Assembly: GCA_018814445.1 (NCBI GenBank)
Contig: JAHIZV010000169.1
Span: 1 to 64,000, forward strand
DNA: 64,000 nt
Origin: Verrucomicrobiota bacterium
GTDB taxonomy: Bacteria > Verrucomicrobiota > Kiritimatiellia > JAHIZV01
Reading direction: 5' to 3'
A model generated the notes under the pieces. That model saw only the letters and a program-made list of their open reading frames with translations. It was not told the DNA's origin and ran no database searches. Within the stretch, counting starts at the first letter, position 1. The number at the start of each line of letters is the position of its first letter. Positions 49,643-59,400 of this stretch are shown in pieces. Made by a program: the position numbers and the translations under genes.

Positions 49643-50328
49643 GCAATCACCCCCATTCGCTTCTTGAAGCTTCGCACCCAGAACTCCGAAATGGCCAACG
49701 CGAGAAACGCTATCAGCACGGAGATAATCACGAGACGAAGTGCCGGTGCGTCTCCTCCGGGCGATTGCAGATATGTGTAAAGCGCCAGCGGAAGTGTACG
49801 CGTCTCCATGGGAATATTCCCCGCGAAGGTGATCGTGGCTCCAAACTCACCGATGCTTCTGGCGAAGGAGAGCACAAAACCGCTGACAACTCCGGGAAAA
49901 GACAGGGGCAATGTGATCCGGAGAAACGTCTTAAGCGGGTTGGAGCCCAATGTCCGCGAGGCTTCTTCGAGTCGAACGTCAACCATCTCCACAGCCGTCC
50001 GTATCGATCGCACGGCAAGAGGAAAAGAGACGACCATTGACGCGAGGACCGCGGCCTTCCAGGTGAATGCCAGGCGTATGCCGAGTGTGGAGAATATCCA
50101 CTTTCCCAGGACGCCGTTGCTTCCGAACAGAACCAGCAGAAGGTAGCCGGTGACAACCGGCGGCAATACGAGCGGAAGGTGAATCAGGCTGTCGAGCACG
50201 AGTTTGCCTGCGAACTCTTTTCGCGCCAGCAGCCAGCCGCAAGCGATGGCCGGCACCAGATTGACGCCGGCGCACCACAAAGCGATCTTTGCGGAAAGGG
50301 CAAGAATAGACCACTCTTCCGGTGTCAT
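49639..50328 (-). CDS. modB: Molybdate ABC transporter permease
   Basis: LPLVLPPVVTGYLLLVLFG; EEASRTLGSNPLKTFLRITLPLSFPGVVSGFVLSFARSIGEFGATITFAGNIP. Confidence 0.95.
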   Translation of the reverse strand: MTPEEWSILALSAKIALWCAGVNLVPAIACGWLLARKEFAGKLVLDSLIHLPLVLPPVVTGYLLLVLFGSNGVLGKWIFSTLGIRLAFTWKAAVLASMVVSFPLAVRSIRTAVEMVDVRLEEASRTLGSNPLKTFLRITLPLSFPGVVSGFVLSFARSIGEFGATITFAGNIPMETRTLPLALYTYLQSPGGDAPALRLVIISVLIAFLALAISEFWVRSFKKRMGVIA

Positions 50329-50441
50329 GTTCGTCTTTGTCCTATCCAGGGCTCCGCGCCTATTCTGGAGGGTCGGCTTTCACGCTGACCATACTGGCGC
50401 CATCACTCAGGTTTGACCATGAGCCATTTTCATTGGTGAAT

Positions 50442-51215
50442 CTACTGTTCGACCGATACAAACCCCAGTGCTTCGGCCAGCTTTGCAGCAGCAGGACTTA
50501 CCATGAAATCCAACAGTCTCTTCGCGCCGGGACGTGACGGCCGGCAACAGGCGACACTGTATCTTATCGGGTCGTGAAGTTCAGGCGGGAAGACCGCGAC
50601 AACTCTCACTTTCTCCGAAATAGCAGCATCGGTCTTGTAGACGATGCCGAGTTGGGCCTCCCCCCTTTCGACCGTTGCCAACGCCGCGCGAACATCGAGA
50701 CAGGGAAGCAGCCGGCCCTCAAGTTTCTCTGCCCATCCAAGTGAACCAAGTGCTTGCGCCGCGTAGCGTCCGGCGGGTACATGAGCAGGATCGCCCAGAG
50801 CCATATAGCCCTCGAACAACTCTGAAGGATCAACGTCAGCGGATATCTTCACTTCGATCCGACTTTCGACAGGGGCGATCAGTACGAGGGCGTTGCTGAG
50901 AAAATCAACGCGCGTTTCCGGAAGTGTCAGGCCTCTCTCTTCGAGGTAGTCCATCCATTGAAGGTTGGCGGAAAGAAAAATGTCCGCTGGCGCGCCCTGC
51001 GCGATCTGGCGTGCAAGGAGTGATGAAGAGGCAAGATTCAGTCTGACTTTTTCACCGGTTTGCTCTGTATAGGCGTCAGCAACGTCTTGAACGAAATCCG
51101 TCGTGCTGGCTGCGGCGCAGAGAAGCAGGGATTTATCCTCCGCGGGCGACGAAGTGATCAGGGATGCGAAGGCGAGAACCGAAGTCAAAAACGAGTTGAA
51201 ATGCTTCAGTTTCAT
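50442..51215 (-). CDS. modA: Molybdate-binding periplasmic protein
   Basis: LLCAAASTTDFVQDVADAYTEQTGEKVRLNLASSSLLARQIAQGAPADIFLSANLQWMDYL. Confidence 0.95.
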   Translation of the reverse strand: MKLKHFNSFLTSVLAFASLITSSPAEDKSLLLCAAASTTDFVQDVADAYTEQTGEKVRLNLASSSLLARQIAQGAPADIFLSANLQWMDYLEERGLTLPETRVDFLSNALVLIAPVESRIEVKISADVDPSELFEGYMALGDPAHVPAGRYAAQALGSLGWAEKLEGRLLPCLDVRAALATVERGEAQLGIVYKTDAAISEKVRVVAVFPPELHDPIRYSVACCRPSRPGAKRLLDFMVSPAAAKLAEALGFVSVEQ

Positions 51216-53368
51216 ATCTTCTGCGGGCGGGGCGCTTTGATCACTACTTCGCGCGAACCGTCGAGGGGCAGTTTGAATTCCAGTTCCACGATGTCGCCGG
51301 CGTGGCTTCGCGGAGGTCGACCCCAGCCCATCATAACCATCGCTTCATCACTGCCGGGCTTAGGCTTGAGAACCTTGATGTCCCTGCCGATTTCCTGTTC
51401 ACGGCCGTCAACACAGACACCGAGCAGCGTCCGCTCCGCGACGAGATTGACGCGAATTCGCCAGGTTCGTTCCTGCAGTTGCCCGGGAAACCGGCCTTCC
51501 GTCGCGTTCACCTTGACCGAGACTTCGTCCTTGCCCCCGGTAATTTCAATTCTCGTTCGCGCGTATTCGCCGGACTGATACCCGAGGCCTTCTCCCGCGT
51601 CTTCGTATAGCTCGCGCAGGATTGTTCCCGCATGGCCGGGAAAGACCATGACCGTGATGGGGTCCCATGGGCGCTGGCCCGTGTAGCCCATTTCCGGAGC
51701 AGTGATAAGTGCGCCGCCGCGACGGACATACAGCGGGATGTGGCGAAGTGTCGATTTCTCTTCAATGGTCGTGGGTCCGTACACGATGTTGCCCGTCCAC
51801 AAGTTCTGCCACATGCCGGGAGGAATCCATACCTGGGAGGTCGCAACGCGCGTCTTCTTGTCGGCGGGCTTCGTAACGGGAGCAACAAGCAGGTCATCGC
51901 CGAGGAGATATTCATCACTGCGATGAGCTTCGCGGTGCTCCGGCCACCCCAGAGACGGCTTGCGCAGGATGGGTGTGCCATCATCATAAGCCCGTCGCGC
52001 AGCGGTGTAGATGACTGGGAGGAGGCGGTAGCGTAGCTTGGCATATTCGCGAACGATGTCCGCCGCCTCTTCTCCGAAGAGCCAGGGGTAGCGGAAGATG
52101 CCTTCCCCGTATGTGCCGTGAATACGCGTGATCGTTCCAAGACATCCGTATTGAAGAAAGCGCACATACAGCTCGTCGTCCGGCTGACCGATATGACCGC
52201 CCAGGTCCTGGTGAACATATGGCAGAAGTCGCAGGCCTTCCTCAACGCTGTCGCAGATGCCTGTCTCGAGTTCCTTGTAGGTCGCCTGAATGTCTCCTGT
52301 CCACCAGATTGGAAACCGGTGTGAACCATGGTTCCGTGAGCGCATGCTCATAATCATCGTGCGTTTGTCCGGCGTGTGAGAGCGGATGATGTTCCAAAAG
52401 AGATACTGTCCCCACAGCGCTTGATCCATACCGGGATCCGGCTCCCGGATACTGTCGGGCCAGTTCTGATCGTACCACCACGAGTCGAGTCCCATGTCGA
52501 GGAAACCTGTTAATCCTTTGTACCGGAACTTCAGCATGGCAGGTTCCAGCGCCGCCATGCCGTTGGGTTGTGGATGATCGTTAAACATGAGGCGCACATT
52601 CTTCTTGTGTGCCCGGTCGATGAACCTCTGCATGTCCGGGAAGTATTTTTTCTCAACGTCATAGCCGCCAGAACCGCCCACGCGCCAATCCGTATCCAGT
52701 ACGAAAACGTCCAGTGGATAGTCCCTCTCGCAAAAAGCATCGATATCCCTGAGGGCATCTTCCTCCGTGAACGGATAGTAGAGACTGGTCCAGAAGCCGA
52801 ACGCCCACAACGGGAGCAGAGGGATCTGTCCCGTGAGTTTCAGATACTCTTTGCGGGAGTGGTCCGGGCCCTGCGAGAGCAGGAAGAGGTATTTGTCCCG
52901 TCCCTTGAAACTCAGATCCCATCCGCTTGTGTGATAGAGGGGATCAGATTCAGAGATCTGATCTTCCGGAGGGGGACACGCCCCCCACGGTGGAGGAATG
53001 AGTCGGGGACTGTCCGAAAGGACCCATGCCCGTTTCTTGCCCGGTGGAGCAAAGCAGTCAGGCTCGTACGAGGTCTTGTCCCCTCCCGACCAGATCGAAG
53101 TGCCGGAGTCCTTCTCACGCACCTCGATGCTGCTCCAGACCTTGTCGACGTTTCCTGTCCGCTCGGCAAGGATCATGCAACCTGGTAATTCGATTCGCAT
53201 CAGTGATCCGTCCTCAATCACCCGAAACTCGGCACCCGGCCACTCCCGATCCACAACCAACAACGTCGGGTTGTCCTCGAATCCCTCCGGTCCCCGCTCT
53301 TCAAAACGAAGCAGGGTGGGCGACAGTATACTGACCCGTACGAAATCAGATATTTGAAGATATTTCAT
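51212..53368 (-). CDS. GH31 family alpha-glycosidase
   Basis: PLLPLWAFGFWTSLYYPFTEEDALRDIDAFCERDYPLDVFVLDTDWRVGG; WWTGDIQATYKELETGI; YGEGIFRYPWLFGEEAADIVREYAKLRYRLLPVIYTAARRAYDDGTPILR. Confidence 0.92.
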   Translation of the reverse strand: MKYLQISDFVRVSILSPTLLRFEERGPEGFEDNPTLLVVDREWPGAEFRVIEDGSLMRIELPGCMILAERTGNVDKVWSSIEVREKDSGTSIWSGGDKTSYEPDCFAPPGKKRAWVLSDSPRLIPPPWGACPPPEDQISESDPLYHTSGWDLSFKGRDKYLFLLSQGPDHSRKEYLKLTGQIPLLPLWAFGFWTSLYYPFTEEDALRDIDAFCERDYPLDVFVLDTDWRVGGSGGYDVEKKYFPDMQRFIDRAHKKNVRLMFNDHPQPNGMAALEPAMLKFRYKGLTGFLDMGLDSWWYDQNWPDSIREPDPGMDQALWGQYLFWNIIRSHTPDKRTMIMSMRSRNHGSHRFPIWWTGDIQATYKELETGICDSVEEGLRLLPYVHQDLGGHIGQPDDELYVRFLQYGCLGTITRIHGTYGEGIFRYPWLFGEEAADIVREYAKLRYRLLPVIYTAARRAYDDGTPILRKPSLGWPEHREAHRSDEYLLGDDLLVAPVTKPADKKTRVATSQVWIPPGMWQNLWTGNIVYGPTTIEEKSTLRHIPLYVRRGGALITAPEMGYTGQRPWDPITVMVFPGHAGTILRELYEDAGEGLGYQSGEYARTRIEITGGKDEVSVKVNATEGRFPGQLQERTWRIRVNLVAERTLLGVCVDGREQEIGRDIKVLKPKPGSDEAMVMMGWGRPPRSHAGDIVELEFKLPLDGSREVVIKAPRPQKI

Positions 53369-53403
53369 AATCACAATTGGGGGTAAGACTCTGAATCTTC
53401 GTC

Positions 53404-54648
53404 CTATGCACCGTTCACTAATTGCTTTCTTAACATAACCAATGGATGAATCAGGTAGAAAAATGGGAGCGTCCATTTTTTTCTGAGTCTGTAGTAGCTC
53501 TGAATTCGGACGGGAGACGCAAAGAGAAGTCGGCCGATGAAAAGGAGGCGTACCGGCCTGAAGAAGAAGCCGTGATGCACATCCATGCTCGCCTGGATCA
53601 GGCGGTCCACCCAGCCGATGCTGAGCAGTCTTCCGGTCAGCGTGGTGTCTGTTTTGAGCATATCGGTGGTAACGCCCAGAGAGGCCAGCACTTCCGCGGC
53701 CCGCGACCCAGGCAGGAGCAAGTCCAGCAGGCGGAGCGTTTCGACGAGTTCGCCATTAACGTTTTGCTCGCGCGATCTTTCCCCGATGACATTCCAGTTC
53801 AGCTCTTCTTTTTCAAGAAAGAGCATGAGATCGATGAACCACACGAGCCGGTTATCTCGCGACGGCTTGAGGAACCACTCGGCGGGGCGGCTGTCACGGA
53901 GTCCCAGGAAGTTGATCAGGCCGTGTTTGGCCACGTGTAGACACAGGTATATCAGGGAGTCTTCCGGGGAGAGCGTCCCGATCTCGTGCCCGCTGGCGCG
54001 GAATGTGGTGACTCTGCTCAGAACGGCACGCATATCGATCCGCGCGAGATTCGCCTCATCCACCAGGCCCCAATGAAGTTCAATCCAGGGAAGGGAGTCG
54101 CTCTCGTGCTTGAGGACAAGATGAAAATGCGCCCGCCTCATCATCAGTTCACTGAACCAGTTTCCCGCGACCGAATAGCCCATCGTCTTAAGGACATCCA
54201 GAGCGCGCTGGACGTTTCGTCTGTGTACAAGGATGTCGACGTCGTCATACGGCCTGACGAAAAGGCCGTGGTAGTAGGATTCATGCAGGTAGGGACCCTT
54301 CAGCACGGCGTAGATCAACCGGTTCTCGCGGAAAAGCGCATCGATCTTTCCCAGCATGACGACGGTCACCTTGTGATGCATTTGCCGGCGACGGAGTTCC
54401 TGTGAAAGATGATCGCGGTACAGCTGCGGGATATTCATGTCGTCACGGGGAAGCAGAACCTGCGCGGCAAGAGGAAGCAGTCTGTGCGCGGCGAGAGCTT
54501 CGTAGGCCGTAGCCCAGTTCTCTATCTGCAGCTGTGCCCCGTCTTCGCGATGTGTAGCCACGCCCAGCTTCCGCATGCAGTCCGTCAGTATGCTTTCAGC
54601 GGAGACCGTGCGCGGGTTGGATTTCGTTATGACCCGTTCTTCGTCCAT
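53404..54648 (-). CDS. Nucleotidyltransferase family protein (NTP_transf_5-like)
   Basis: LIYAVLKGPYLHESYYHGLFVRPYDDVDILVHRRNVQRALDVLKTMGYSVAG; LPWIELHWGLVDEA. Confidence 0.85.
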   Translation of the reverse strand: MDEERVITKSNPRTVSAESILTDCMRKLGVATHREDGAQLQIENWATAYEALAAHRLLPLAAQVLLPRDDMNIPQLYRDHLSQELRRRQMHHKVTVVMLGKIDALFRENRLIYAVLKGPYLHESYYHGLFVRPYDDVDILVHRRNVQRALDVLKTMGYSVAGNWFSELMMRRAHFHLVLKHESDSLPWIELHWGLVDEANLARIDMRAVLSRVTTFRASGHEIGTLSPEDSLIYLCLHVAKHGLINFLGLRDSRPAEWFLKPSRDNRLVWFIDLMLFLEKEELNWNVIGERSREQNVNGELVETLRLLDLLLPGSRAAEVLASLGVTTDMLKTDTTLTGRLLSIGWVDRLIQASMDVHHGFFFRPVRLLFIGRLLFASPVRIQSYYRLRKKWTLPFFYLIHPLVMLRKQLVNGA

Positions 54649-54852
54649 TAGCGACTCAACACTTTGCCACGCTATCTCAGGAAAGAAAGTCTTTCGTGTC
54701 CCACATGGAGGGCGAAGCTCGTGACACGGCGAAGCCCGCAGGGCGCAGATGGCTGCTGAGCCGAATCATCGACGTATTATGTTTGCAACAGGTCGTCAAA
54801 CTGGGTATTTCCTGACCGCCCGAATGCAATAAGGAAGAACGGATATACGACT

Positions 54853-55290
54853 ATGAACGAGGCTATGAATTTCTCAATAAACAGCCAGGATGTTGTCAAC
54901 GAGACGATCGAAGGCGAAGTGATCATGATCAACATGAAAAGCGGCAACTACTACAGTGTTGATCGAGTGGGCGCCGACATCTGGACCTGTCTTGAGAAAG
55001 GCCTGGCATCCGCGGATATTGTGGACGTCGTCGCGAAGAAGTACGCAGTGGATGCTGATACGGTGAAAGACGAAGTGGACCGGTTCTTGAGCGAATTGAA
55101 TGCGGAGAATCTTCTCTGCCCCGCTGAATCGTCCGCGTCCGCCGACGGGTTTGCCCTTGAGCCCGCAGGTGAGGGAGACTCGTTTCAGGCCCCTTCGCTT
55201 GACAAGTACGACGACCTTCAGGATCTGCTTCTCGCGGACCCGATTCACGACGTAGACGCCGGAGGCTGGCCGAACAATCCGGAGGCCTGA
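54853..55290 (+). CDS. PqqD-family (RRE-fold) protein with conserved-looking C-terminal tail DLQDLLLADPIHDVDAGGWPNN
   Basis: VNETIEGEVIMINMKSGNYYSVDRVGADIWTCLEKGLASADIVDVVAKKYAVDADTVKDEVDRFLSELNAENLL. Confidence 0.88.
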   Translation: MNEAMNFSINSQDVVNETIEGEVIMINMKSGNYYSVDRVGADIWTCLEKGLASADIVDVVAKKYAVDADTVKDEVDRFLSELNAENLLCPAESSASADGFALEPAGEGDSFQAPSLDKYDDLQDLLLADPIHDVDAGGWPNNPEA

Positions 55291-55307
55291 ACGGCGGGAA
55301 CCTGAAT

Positions 55308-56378
55308 GTGACCGATCCTGCGACATCACCCGAACAGGAAGCTCGTATGATCGAGTTCCTCCGGGTCGCGCACGATCTGTTCGAGCGCGCCGCGGCGAAC
55401 GCGGGCGGTGTCCGGGAGCACGTCTTTGAGATCGCCGGCCTCCACCTGAAACTGCGTTTCGCGGGCGAAGCGATTGTTCCCCATGTTCTGCCCGCGCTGG
55501 AACATCTGTCCGTTCCTCTCCATGAAGACGTAAGCGCCACGATCGACCTGTGGGATGAAGCCTCGACGGGCATCGTCCTTCCCCGTCCGCCGTGGAAAGA
55601 AACGGACTACGTCATACGCGGCGAGATTCCCGGCCTGTGCAGTAGAGAAATGCACACGGCATTCGATCCGGGCTTTCGAGGACTCAGCATGCTCCACATC
55701 GCGGCGGGACGAGGGATCTTCCATCTGCCTGACGCGTCGCTGATTCCGTATTACGAGCACTCCTCCCCTCTGCGAAGCATTCTTCACCGGTGGCTTGAGG
55801 AGAACCGCAGGCAGTACATGCACGCGGGCGCAGTCGGGACGGAAAATGGCGGCGTGCTTATCGCGGGTAAGGGCGGCTCCGGCAAATCAAGCACCTGCCT
55901 GAAATGCCTGTGCGCGGGCATGCTGTATGCCGGCGATGACTACACCGTGCTTGATCTTGATGACATCCCCCGCGTTCACAGCCTCTACTGCACCGCCAAG
56001 CTTAACGCCGAAGACGTAGTGCATTTCCCCGAACTCAAAGGAGCAGTCCGGAACGAAGAAACCATGGACGCCGAAAAGGCCCTGCTCTTCGTGCGTGGCT
56101 TCTTCCCCGGGAACATCGTCAAAGCGCTCCGGCTCCGGGCCGTGCTGATTCCGAGCGTAGGACATCCGGGAACAGAGATAGTCCCCCTCTCACCGATCGC
56201 AGGACTGAAAGCCCTCGCCCCCAGCACCATCTTCCAACTCCCCGGCGCGGGCAGAAGAGCCTTCGAAACCCTCTCCGCGCTGGTAAAAAGGGTACCCTGC
56301 CACGCCCTCCATCTCGGCCCGGACCGAAACGAGATTCCTGATGTAATCAGATGCTTTCTGGAAGACGTTCAGCAGTAG
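55308..56378 (+). CDS. HPr-kinase/phosphorylase-like P-loop protein
   Basis: MHAGAVGTENGGVLIAGKGGSGKSSTCLKCLCAGMLYAGDDYTVLDLDD. Confidence 0.85.
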   Translation: MTDPATSPEQEARMIEFLRVAHDLFERAAANAGGVREHVFEIAGLHLKLRFAGEAIVPHVLPALEHLSVPLHEDVSATIDLWDEASTGIVLPRPPWKETDYVIRGEIPGLCSREMHTAFDPGFRGLSMLHIAAGRGIFHLPDASLIPYYEHSSPLRSILHRWLEENRRQYMHAGAVGTENGGVLIAGKGGSGKSSTCLKCLCAGMLYAGDDYTVLDLDDIPRVHSLYCTAKLNAEDVVHFPELKGAVRNEETMDAEKALLFVRGFFPGNIVKALRLRAVLIPSVGHPGTEIVPLSPIAGLKALAPSTIFQLPGAGRRAFETLSALVKRVPCHALHLGPDRNEIPDVIRCFLEDVQQ

Positions 56379-56496
56379 ACCTGCTGCGGATGTCAGATGG
56401 TCTCAATTCTCTGAACCGCGTCAACCGTCGAGAAAACTGCCGAACCGATTCTTGAATCAGGAGATGCGCCCCCTTTTCTTCCGCTCGACCTGTCTC

Positions 56497-59400
56497 TCAA
56501 TTCTGCCAGAATGTGTAACGGTAACAAGCGCCGAAGGCGCAGATATTTGCATAAGCTGAGCCGCTCCACTTGGAGTCAAATCCACATTGTTTTACAGAAC
56601 AACCACCACTATTGCAGCACGCCTCCAATGCAACACCACGTGATGCCGAGATATTTGCTGTTGCTGAAGCCAATTTGTCCAGCCCCGCCAAAGACGTCTC
56701 AAGTTCACCGCCACCGGTTGCTGTCAGAGTGACACCTCCCATGATCTTGCCACAGCCTCCGCTCTTTCCCTCGCAGCCGCCATCCACGAATTCAACCGAT
56801 CCAGCCACCGTGCCTTCCACAGAGCCTTTGACACCGATGTAGCCGGAAATAGAGATATCCATACCGGGTACACCTATATTGAACTGAGGGCCACCTACTA
56901 CGGAAGCGCTTCCCTCGAGCGAGAAAGTCCACGATCCTCTTGTCTCCTCAGTCCACCCGCCAGGACAACACTCCTCGCACACCTCTCCTCTCAACTGAGT
57001 GGCAATCTTCATATCCCCCTGCAAACTAATCCAGCCGACAGGAGGGCCGATGTGGAAATCGCCGAGTCCCAATGAAAAGTCCTTATAGACGGCATGACAG
57101 TTGCGCTTAGCTGTCAAGCCTAGGGGGTCTACGTACACAACTGGACGATTCTCGACGAAGACGTACAGATGTTGACCTCCTTGCTCTCCGATAGGATCCC
57201 GGGACAGCCATCTTCCCGAACTTGGGTGGTAATGCCGGTAGCCGAAATACAATAGCCCACTCGCGCTATCCAGTTCCTTTCCGTTGAATAGGAACCGCGA
57301 CGTTTGGTTCGGCTGACTCGATACGAGAGTACCGAAGGGCGCGTATTCTAAACCGGCCATTTGCTCGTATGCATAGGTTGCCGCAATGCTCCCATTACCA
57401 GAGTTGAGCGGATTCATCAGCTCACCGGGATCGTTAACATCAATGCTGACGCCGAGGATTCCGCCGATGCCTCCAGCACTGTCAAGTGTTCCGGAGATGT
57501 CCATTCCTCGAACACAGACCTCGAGGTTCGAACTCTCACCATCCAGCACGGCCAAGGGAATAAAATGACTATAGACGTACAGATTTGTATGACAGGCGCC
57601 CCCTTCGCCCTGAGTACGCTTATACCTTCGAGCCAAGCCGTCATATTGGCTTCCCATTACATTCAATCCCGTTGCGAGCTTCGTGGCCCGAACAAGATGG
57701 TCTGCTTCGTCAAACGCATAAGCGAACTCTCCGTCGTTCGTCAGATTGCCGTTTGCATCGAAGGCGTAGGAATGTCCGCTGGCAACGACGCTGATCCGGC
57801 TGGTTGCGGACCGGCCGAAGACGTCGGTGGCAATGGCTATCCATTCGTTGGGTCCCGGTACGACGGCCTGGTTGGTGACGACAAATGTTCCGTCGCTGAA
57901 GGTGTATACCGGTTGACTATTAACGGTAATGACAGCGTCGGTGATATTGACTGAGCCCATGACGGCCATTACCCCCGCCCAGCCGCTTGTGGTGAGCTGA
58001 TTCAGTTCGTTGTAACGAGTCGATGTTACAAAGCCGTTCTCGACCTTCTGGGTCATGTTTCCGGCGGGATCGTATGCGTAGCGGAACGAGTAACCCGGCC
58101 ACGCCGAATCATCACCCATGTAGCCTTCGGCTGAAGTCAGTTGTCCGATGGCGTCGTAACCGTAGTCAATCCGCCTGCCGTCCTCGCGAACTACCCGGGT
58201 CCGTTGATCATGTCCGTCATAGGTGTACGCGAACGAGAGAAGAACATCTCCGGAGGATTTCTTATGCACAAGATTCGTGAGCCGCAGAAGGGCGTCATAA
58301 TGGTAGACGGTTCTCACTCCATTCGGGCGAATGAGTTCAGCGGGAAGCCGGCCGTTGCGAGTGTACATGTAACTGTACGAGCCTTCCGGCGCGGATACGC
58401 TGACAATGCGGTCCAGTGAGTCAAAACCATAGCCGACGCTGATCCCGCAGTAGGCCATGTTGGTCAATCGCTTGCTGGCGTCGTAGCCATACAGGACGCT
58501 GTCGTTCTGGAAAGGACCATCCGTACCGGTTTCTTTCGTGCAGCCCTCGACGTAGGACCACGTGGTCGTACCCACGCTGTCGATCATCTTTGTTCTTCGA
58601 TTCAGGGCGTCGTACTCGAAGCCGACGTCCGGATCGCTGTGATAGTTGACGTTGGTCAGATTGCCGTTCAGATCATAGGAGTAATAAGTCCATCGCCCGA
58701 TGCAGTCCCGCTTCGCGCTCAATTGACCTTCATCGTCGTATTGATACTGCTCGCCGCTTAGATCGTTGAATACCCGCGCCGTCTTTCGGCCTTCAGCATC
58801 GAAGCTGAAGTACGTGTGATGGCCGTTTTGATCGACGAGGTTGGTAACGTTGCCGAAAGCATCATATTGATAGCCGATGCTGTGTCCGGAGTTGTCGACA
58901 CGATTCGTCACCCGACCGAGAACATCGCGCTGATAGATTGAAATACGTCCCGCGCGGTCCGTTTCCCGCGCCAGGTACGTGTTGGTGTACTGTCTGTCGA
59001 CAAACGTACCATCCGGCAGATAAGTCCGCAGTGGCCGGCCAACTTCATCGAAGGTGTTGGAGATGACCAGTCCGCTCGCGTCACGAAACGCCACGAGCCA
59101 TCCCAACGCATTATACCAGTTGCTCTGCACCAGCAGTCCGTCACGCATGATGCCGGTCAGTTTGCCAAGGCCATCGTAGGTACGCTGTTCGGCAATCCCG
59201 TTGGGGTCCTGCATGCCGGTCAGTCGCCCCAATCCGTCATAGTAGTTACTGGTGATGAACCCTCGGCAGTCGCGGATGCTTATAGGCCTGTTGGCGGCAT
59301 CATACGTATACGATATTGCTTCTCCCATTGCGTTTGTCCGGCAAAGCCGGTTGCCGACCAGATCATATGAGTACGTGGTCGTGCTTCCGCCGGGCGAAGT

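Noticed and set aside
50330-50441. Molybdenum riboswitch between modA and modB
   Set aside because: Some inverted bases (GGTCGGCTTTCACGCTGACC) but I cannot match a Moco riboswitch consensus, and it lies inside the operon rather than upstream.
58556-58567. GACCACGTGGTC palindrome as a fourth parS
   Set aside because: Shares only CCACGTGG; lacks TTCCACGTGGAA core and lies 55 kb from the cluster inside RHS repeats.
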